Source: Kandleria vitulina DSM 20405 | Lineage (GTDB): Bacteria; Bacillota_I; Bacilli_A; Erysipelotrichales; Coprobacillaceae | Direction: 5' to 3' | Assembly (NCBI RefSeq): GCF_000702065.1 | Contig: NZ_JNKN01000006.1 | Location: 1-64,000, forward strand | Length of the DNA: 64,000 nt | Position numbers and translations under genes: made by a program | Notes under the pieces: model-generated | The model's database searches: none | Seen by the model: only the letters and a program-made list of their open reading frames with translations | What the model was told of the DNA's origin: nothing | Shown: one piece after another, positions 61,586 to 64,000 of the stretch | Layout of the letters: the number at the start of each line of letters is the position of its first letter | Position numbering within the stretch: the stretch's first letter is position 1

Positions 61586-62911
61586 ATGGCTACATTACAA
61601 AAAAAATACGATGAATTGCTGAAAAAATACAATAAGCTCAAAGAAGAAAAAGAGATAGCCCAAGCGGCTCTTGATCTCACTGACCATGTTATTTCTGTAA
61701 TTGACATTCCTAACCATACATTGTTTAAATTTCAAAAAGAAAATGAGAATCTTCTCAAAGCGCCCCATATCACGGATGTGCCCTATTCCATTGTGGCGCT
61801 TGGCATTATCCACCCCGATGATTGTGAAAACTACATAAATCTCTTTAAGGAGTTTTATGGAGGTTCACCTTCTGGTAAGTTAGCATTAAGAATTAAGACC
61901 ATCGATAAAGGATGGAATTGGTATATGTTTTATTACAAGACAATCTTTGATATGAATAAGACACCTATCAAGGCGATTAGTTTTTTAGAAGATATCAATG
62001 ATCAAAAAACAGCTGAAGAACAGTTTGAACAGTATAAAAAAGCAGTTAATGAAGGAAATCATTTGACTTGGGAAGCTAACTTAAGTAAAAATGAAGTCAT
62101 TTCCTATGATGCACACACTGATCATATTATCAAGAATAAAAAAAGCTATTCGGAACTATTGAAAGGTGCCTTTTCTCTTTTCGCTAATGTGAATATCACT
62201 GAAGAATTAGCTCAGCTATTCGCAAGAGATAAGCTCATTGAAACTTATAAAAGAGGAGAAAAAGAAGTTACTTATCAATTTAAGTTTGAAGATAAGCGCA
62301 CCAATGAGATCAGCTGGTATCGTGCAACCGCATATCTGACTTCGCAAGAAGAAGATATTTTTGTCATTATGTCCATCATTGATATTACTAAGCATGTAGA
62401 TGAACATCTTAAATTAGAAAAGAAAGCGGAACAGGATTATCTTACAGGACTCTTGAATAGAGAGACTGTTCAAGAACGTATTAACTACATTTTAAATGAT
62501 GATGGTCTTCATGCTATGATTATGGCTGATATTGATAACTTCAAGTTCTACAATGATCAACACGGACATATCTTTGGAGATGAAATCATCAAATGTGTTG
62601 CGCAATCAATGAAAGAGACATTTAGAACATCTGATATTATTGGACGTATTGGTGGAGATGAATTTGTGATCTTTATGAAAGATGTCAGAAGCCAGGATGA
62701 CGTTCTTTCTCGTTTAGGTCATCTACAAAAAAGATTGATAGAAATCACTCATGAACATATTAAAGGAAAAGATGTAACCCTTTCTTTAGGCGTTACGCTT
62801 TCAAGTAAAGATGATACATTCCTATCAATGTACAAACGTGCTGATGAAGCATTATATCAAAGCAAGAAAGATGGCAAGAACTGCATTCGATTTCACTTAT
62901 TGCAAAGTTAA
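61586..62911 (+). CDS. PAS-GGDEF diguanylate cyclase
   Basis: The 441-residue protein starts with a coiled coil (about 1-35). One or two PAS-like domains follow (NLLKAPHITDVPYSIVALGIIHPDD; FSLFANVNITEELAQLF). The C-terminal GGDEF domain has IMADIDNFKFYNDQHGHIFGDEIIK and IGRIGGDEFVIFMKD. The GGDEF signature is intact and RTSD five residues before it is a complete I-site for c-di-GMP feedback. No membrane helix is visible, so it is cytoplasmic. It makes c-di-GMP in response to an unknown signal. Confidence 0.92.
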   Translation: MATLQKKYDELLKKYNKLKEEKEIAQAALDLTDHVISVIDIPNHTLFKFQKENENLLKAPHITDVPYSIVALGIIHPDDCENYINLFKEFYGGSPSGKLALRIKTIDKGWNWYMFYYKTIFDMNKTPIKAISFLEDINDQKTAEEQFEQYKKAVNEGNHLTWEANLSKNEVISYDAHTDHIIKNKKSYSELLKGAFSLFANVNITEELAQLFARDKLIETYKRGEKEVTYQFKFEDKRTNEISWYRATAYLTSQEEDIFVIMSIIDITKHVDEHLKLEKKAEQDYLTGLLNRETVQERINYILNDDGLHAMIMADIDNFKFYNDQHGHIFGDEIIKCVAQSMKETFRTSDIIGRIGGDEFVIFMKDVRSQDDVLSRLGHLQKRLIEITHEHIKGKDVTLSLGVTLSSKDDTFLSMYKRADEALYQSKKDGKNCIRFHLLQS

Positions 62912-62947
62912 TCCCTATGACATAAAATAGACAAAGAGGTGAAATAA

Positions 62948-63424
62948 ATGGAAAACTTAAACATGGATGTATTTACCTGTTTTTCTAAAGATTGGGCATT
63001 AGTCACTTGTGGTGAAAAAGAAGACTACAATACAATGCTCATTGGATGGGGTGGACTTGGTACAATGTGGGCGAAGCCATCATGTACCATTTATATTAGA
63101 GATTCAAGATATACAAAAGAGTATCTTGATAAAAATGAATACTTTACTGTCTCATTCTTCCCAAAAGGTCATGAAAAAGATCTTGGCTATCTTGGAAGAG
63201 TATCAGGAAGAGATGAAGACAAGATTGCTCATACATCATTGACACCAATGAGTGTTAATCATGGAATGAGCTTTAAAGAAGCAAAGCTTACGCTAGTATG
63301 CAAAACAATGTATAAACAAAGAATGGAATTATCACAGTTAAGCGAAGACATGCAAGAACGTTTCTATAAAGATGGAGACCTTCATAACATGTATATTGCT
63401 GAAGTAGTAGAAGTAATTCAATAA
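62948..63424 (+). CDS. Flavin reductase-like (flavoredoxin) family protein
   Basis: The 158-residue protein has NTMLIGWGGLGTMWAKPSCTIYIRDSRYTKEYLDKNEYFTVSFF, the family's FMN-pocket motifs. It is shorter and only distantly like the copy at 1404. It would bind FMN and reduce or carry electrons to an unknown partner. A strong SD (AGAGGTGAAA) precedes it and a terminator follows. Confidence 0.88.
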   Translation: MENLNMDVFTCFSKDWALVTCGEKEDYNTMLIGWGGLGTMWAKPSCTIYIRDSRYTKEYLDKNEYFTVSFFPKGHEKDLGYLGRVSGRDEDKIAHTSLTPMSVNHGMSFKEAKLTLVCKTMYKQRMELSQLSEDMQERFYKDGDLHNMYIAEVVEVIQ

Positions 63425-63446
63425 GACGACCAATGGTCGTCTTTTT
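63423..63446 (+). terminator. Intrinsic terminator
   Basis: AAGACGACC, AAT, GGTCGTCTT, TTT after the flavin-reductase-like gene. Confidence 0.9.
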
Positions 63447-63526
63447 ATTATAATGTTAGATTTCAAAATAAATACATGATAAAATATACATAGAAAAACT
63501 TATTATATAAATGGTAGGAGACTATT

Positions 63527-63820
63527 ATGTTAGAAACATTGTTAAAAAAGAGAGATTTTCCGCTGATCGTCTTTTTAGGTTATCCACAGACAATATTGGA
63601 TGTTATCTCATCAATTGTTTTTTTTATTCATTGTTATGTATCATTAGTTTTAAAAGCGCCATCGTTTGTATCTCTATTGTTTCTGATCTATTTTAGAGTG
63701 GTGTATTATATCATCAAGAACAATACAGATAATAAAAAGTATCGAATCTCACTTGATCTCGCAAAAAATGGGAGTGTCTTTTGCGTGATTTCTTTCTTGT
63801 TTAAAATCATTATAAAATAG
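63527..63820 (+). CDS. Small hypothetical membrane protein
   Basis: The 97-residue protein starts after AGGAG and has three hydrophobic stretches (DVISSIVFFIHCYVSL, SFVSLLFLIYFRVVYYII and SVFCVISFLFKIII). It has no known domain to my eye. It stands alone and ends in a strong terminator. Confidence 0.65.
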   Translation: MLETLLKKRDFPLIVFLGYPQTILDVISSIVFFIHCYVSLVLKAPSFVSLLFLIYFRVVYYIIKNNTDNKKYRISLDLAKNGSVFCVISFLFKIIIK

Positions 63821-63825
63821 TAAGG

Positions 63826-63859
63826 ACGTCAGCTTTATTGATAAAGTTGACGTTTTTTT
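63826..63859 (+). terminator. Intrinsic terminator
   Basis: ACGTCAGCTTTAT and ATAAAGTTGACGT with a TTTTTT tail. Confidence 0.88.
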
Positions 63860-63869
63860 ATGTCTCATC

Positions 63870-63927
63870 TTGTAAACGGTTACATAATTGTGTTAGAATG
63901 GAAACTGAAAAGAGAAAAATAGTTTCC
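63870..63927 (+). promoter_or_regulatory. Promoter and inverted repeats before the TetR gene
   Basis: TTGTAA (63870-63875), 18 bases and TAGAAT (63894-63899) are a plausible promoter. TGTAA-ACGG-TTACA overlaps the -35 region, and GGAAACT (63900-63906)/AGTTTCC (63921-63927) lies after the -10. Either could be the operator of the TetR protein that follows. Confidence 0.45.
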
Positions 63928-63938
63928 GAGGTGTCTAA

Positions 63939-64000
63939 ATGGATAAAGAAAGAATATTAAAAGCAACACTTGATGTGTATAAGGAAAAAGGAATCAAGTT
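63939..64000 (+). CDS. N-terminus of a TetR-family regulator (partial)
   Basis: The frame begins MDKERILKATLDVYKEKGIKF and runs off the edge. Residues 3-20 match the first helix of a TetR DNA-binding domain. A ribosome-like CCGAGGTG lies just before the ATG. Confidence 0.65.
   Translation, partial: MDKERILKATLDVYKEKGIK

Overview
The window is AT-rich, densely coded DNA from a low-GC Bacillota. Strong Shine-Dalgarno sites, TTG/GTG starts, a CIRCE/HrcA heat-shock operon, LoaP, Wzz/CpsD/CpsB capsule regulators and RecD2 all fit an Erysipelotrichia-type gut bacterium (Catenibacterium/Coprobacillus-like). That placement is inferred from gene content, not from a search. I see no rRNA, tRNA or CRISPR array.

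Layout. 1-9.8 kb is a loose set of small metabolic and regulatory genes (TetR, flavin reductase, ABM monooxygenase, divergent LysR/alpha-beta hydrolase, cyclophilin-like, DUF1349, DUF1304, two hexapeptide acyltransferases, a 4Fe-4S membrane protein). It contains several decayed genes: an aldo/keto reductase fragment, a GNAT pseudogene and a truncated SnoaL-like gene. 9.85-11.9 kb is groES-groEL behind a CIRCE operator. 12.0-15.6 kb is an ABC-transporter operon starting with a four-cysteine single-span 74-aa peptide. It includes an HExxH membrane protease-like protein and ends in a chimera of a thioredoxin-like N-terminus and a TupA-type ATP-grasp C-terminus.

15.6-29.4 kb is an exopolysaccharide operon with a hairpin-rich leader. 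Its order is LoaP antiterminator, PglF-like dehydratase, PglE-like aminotransferase, a phosphoglycosyltransferase fused to a GT2, ATP-grasp, three GT4s, an EpsG/Wzy-like polymerase, a Wzx flippase, a DUF2334 deacetylase-like protein and a short Wzz. 29.4-31.9 kb (minus) makes UDP-glucuronate and UDP-galacturonate: an epimerase plus a UDP-glucose dehydrogenase carrying an N-terminal XRE DNA-binding domain. Two near-identical palindromes bracket the promoter of that dehydrogenase, so the enzyme very probably regulates its own operon. 32.1-37.4 kb is a Wadjet-type (JetABC) SMC complex without the JetD nuclease.

37.4-40 kb has glycerol dehydrogenase and acetyltransferases. 40-42 kb is a rearranged scar: a 5'-truncated LytR-CpsA-Psr copy, a laterally acquired GC-rich Big_2 surface-protein gene with a frameshifted start, and a decayed copy of a small membrane protein. 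42-46 kb is the second capsule-control module (full-length Wzz, CpsD tyrosine kinase, LCP ligase, Lys-rich secreted protein, CpsB phosphatase). 46-48 kb has an AraC regulator and a secreted esterase. 48.4-50.2 kb is an unusual membrane-anchored HAD-like pseudoenzyme. A candidate 90-nt small RNA with its own promoter and terminator lies on the minus strand near 50.8 kb. 51-63 kb is housekeeping: RluA, ROK kinase, Ca2+-type P-ATPase, MnmA-RecD2, PfkB kinase, NadE-Nudix, a PAS-GGDEF diguanylate cyclase and a flavin reductase. The window ends in the first codons of a TetR gene.

Strongest candidates for undescribed biology are the self-regulating UDP-glucose dehydrogenase with its paired operators, the JetD-less JetABC complex, the peptide/ABC/membrane-protease operon, the HAD pseudoenzyme and the orphan small RNA.
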